The translations under genes were made by a program, and so were the position numbers. Source: Grifola frondosa (lineage: Eukaryota; Basidiomycota; Agaricomycetes; Polyporales; Grifolaceae). Taken from it: a stretch of 64,000 bases of DNA. The stretch is from NCBI GenBank assembly GCA_001683735.1, contig LUGG01000002.1, positions 62,001 to 126,000 of the forward strand, read 5' to 3'. Each line of letters begins with the position of its first letter. The stretch's first letter is position 1. The notes under the pieces were generated by a model, which worked only from the letters and a program-made list of their open reading frames with translations, searched no databases and was not told the DNA's origin. Below are positions 63,967 to 64,000 of this stretch, in pieces.

Positions 63967-64000
63967 CATTCTGCGTGGTATGTCGCGCGCATGGCGTCGA

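Overview
The window is nuclear DNA of a filamentous basidiomycete, most likely a white-rot agaricomycete such as a polypore. Support comes from many short GT-AG introns of about 48-70 nt and from family content: fragments of a class II heme peroxidase, GH7, GH3 and GH115 wood-decay enzymes, DUF6533 membrane proteins, NACHT receptors, a CxC2/KDZ transposase region and an adenylate-forming enzyme. No bacterial operon, rRNA, tRNA or CRISPR array was seen. Coding density is very low. Almost every recognisable gene is a fragment, a frameshifted copy or a chimera, as expected in a transposon-rich accessory compartment.

Layout. 1-824: 5' part of a minus-strand two-exon gene cut by the window edge. 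1.4 kb: a perfect 35-bp palindrome. 1.8-5.0 kb: gene graveyard (polyketide synthase, Mid1-like channel component, forkhead factor). 5.9-7.35 kb: non-LTR retrotransposon copy 1. 7.6-8.4 kb: KDZ-type remnant. 10.3-16.1 kb: three co-oriented conserved-looking genes of unknown function. 16.1-18.7 and 22.2-23.6 kb: two NACHT receptor pseudogenes sharing an almost identical 604-bp 5' module. 23.7-24.7 kb: GH3 and zinc-finger fragments. 25.2-26.9 kb: two apparently intact small genes, a RING protein and a coiled-coil protein. 27.1-28.1 kb: a DNA element with about 140-bp inverted ends. 28.2-28.9 kb: retrotransposon copy 3. 29.0-33.4 kb: a mosaic of fragments (phosphodiesterase, class V chitin synthase motor domain split by a dihydroorotase piece, DUF6533, AP-3 mu). 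33.7-36.4 kb: an intact 19-exon gene with ten consecutive 9-30-nt microexons. 36.5-40.3 kb: a TIR element carrying a GH115 fragment. 40.3-44.7 and 57.9-62.4 kb: two near-identical 4.44-kb arms in inverted orientation around a 13.2-kb spacer. The spacer holds a DUF6533 pseudogene interrupted by retrotransposon copy 2, a perfect-TIR MITE, a BRCT gene remnant, and GH7, peroxidase and adenylating-enzyme fragments. 62.9-64.0 kb: a decayed alpha/beta hydrolase.

The genes do not form a pathway. The common theme is repeated capture, duplication and decay of host gene pieces. The most unusual candidates are the microexon-array gene, the giant inverted repeat with an apparent empty site for the neighbouring TIR element, and the shared 5' exon module of the two NACHT genes. 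All identifications come from reading translations by eye; no database search was possible.
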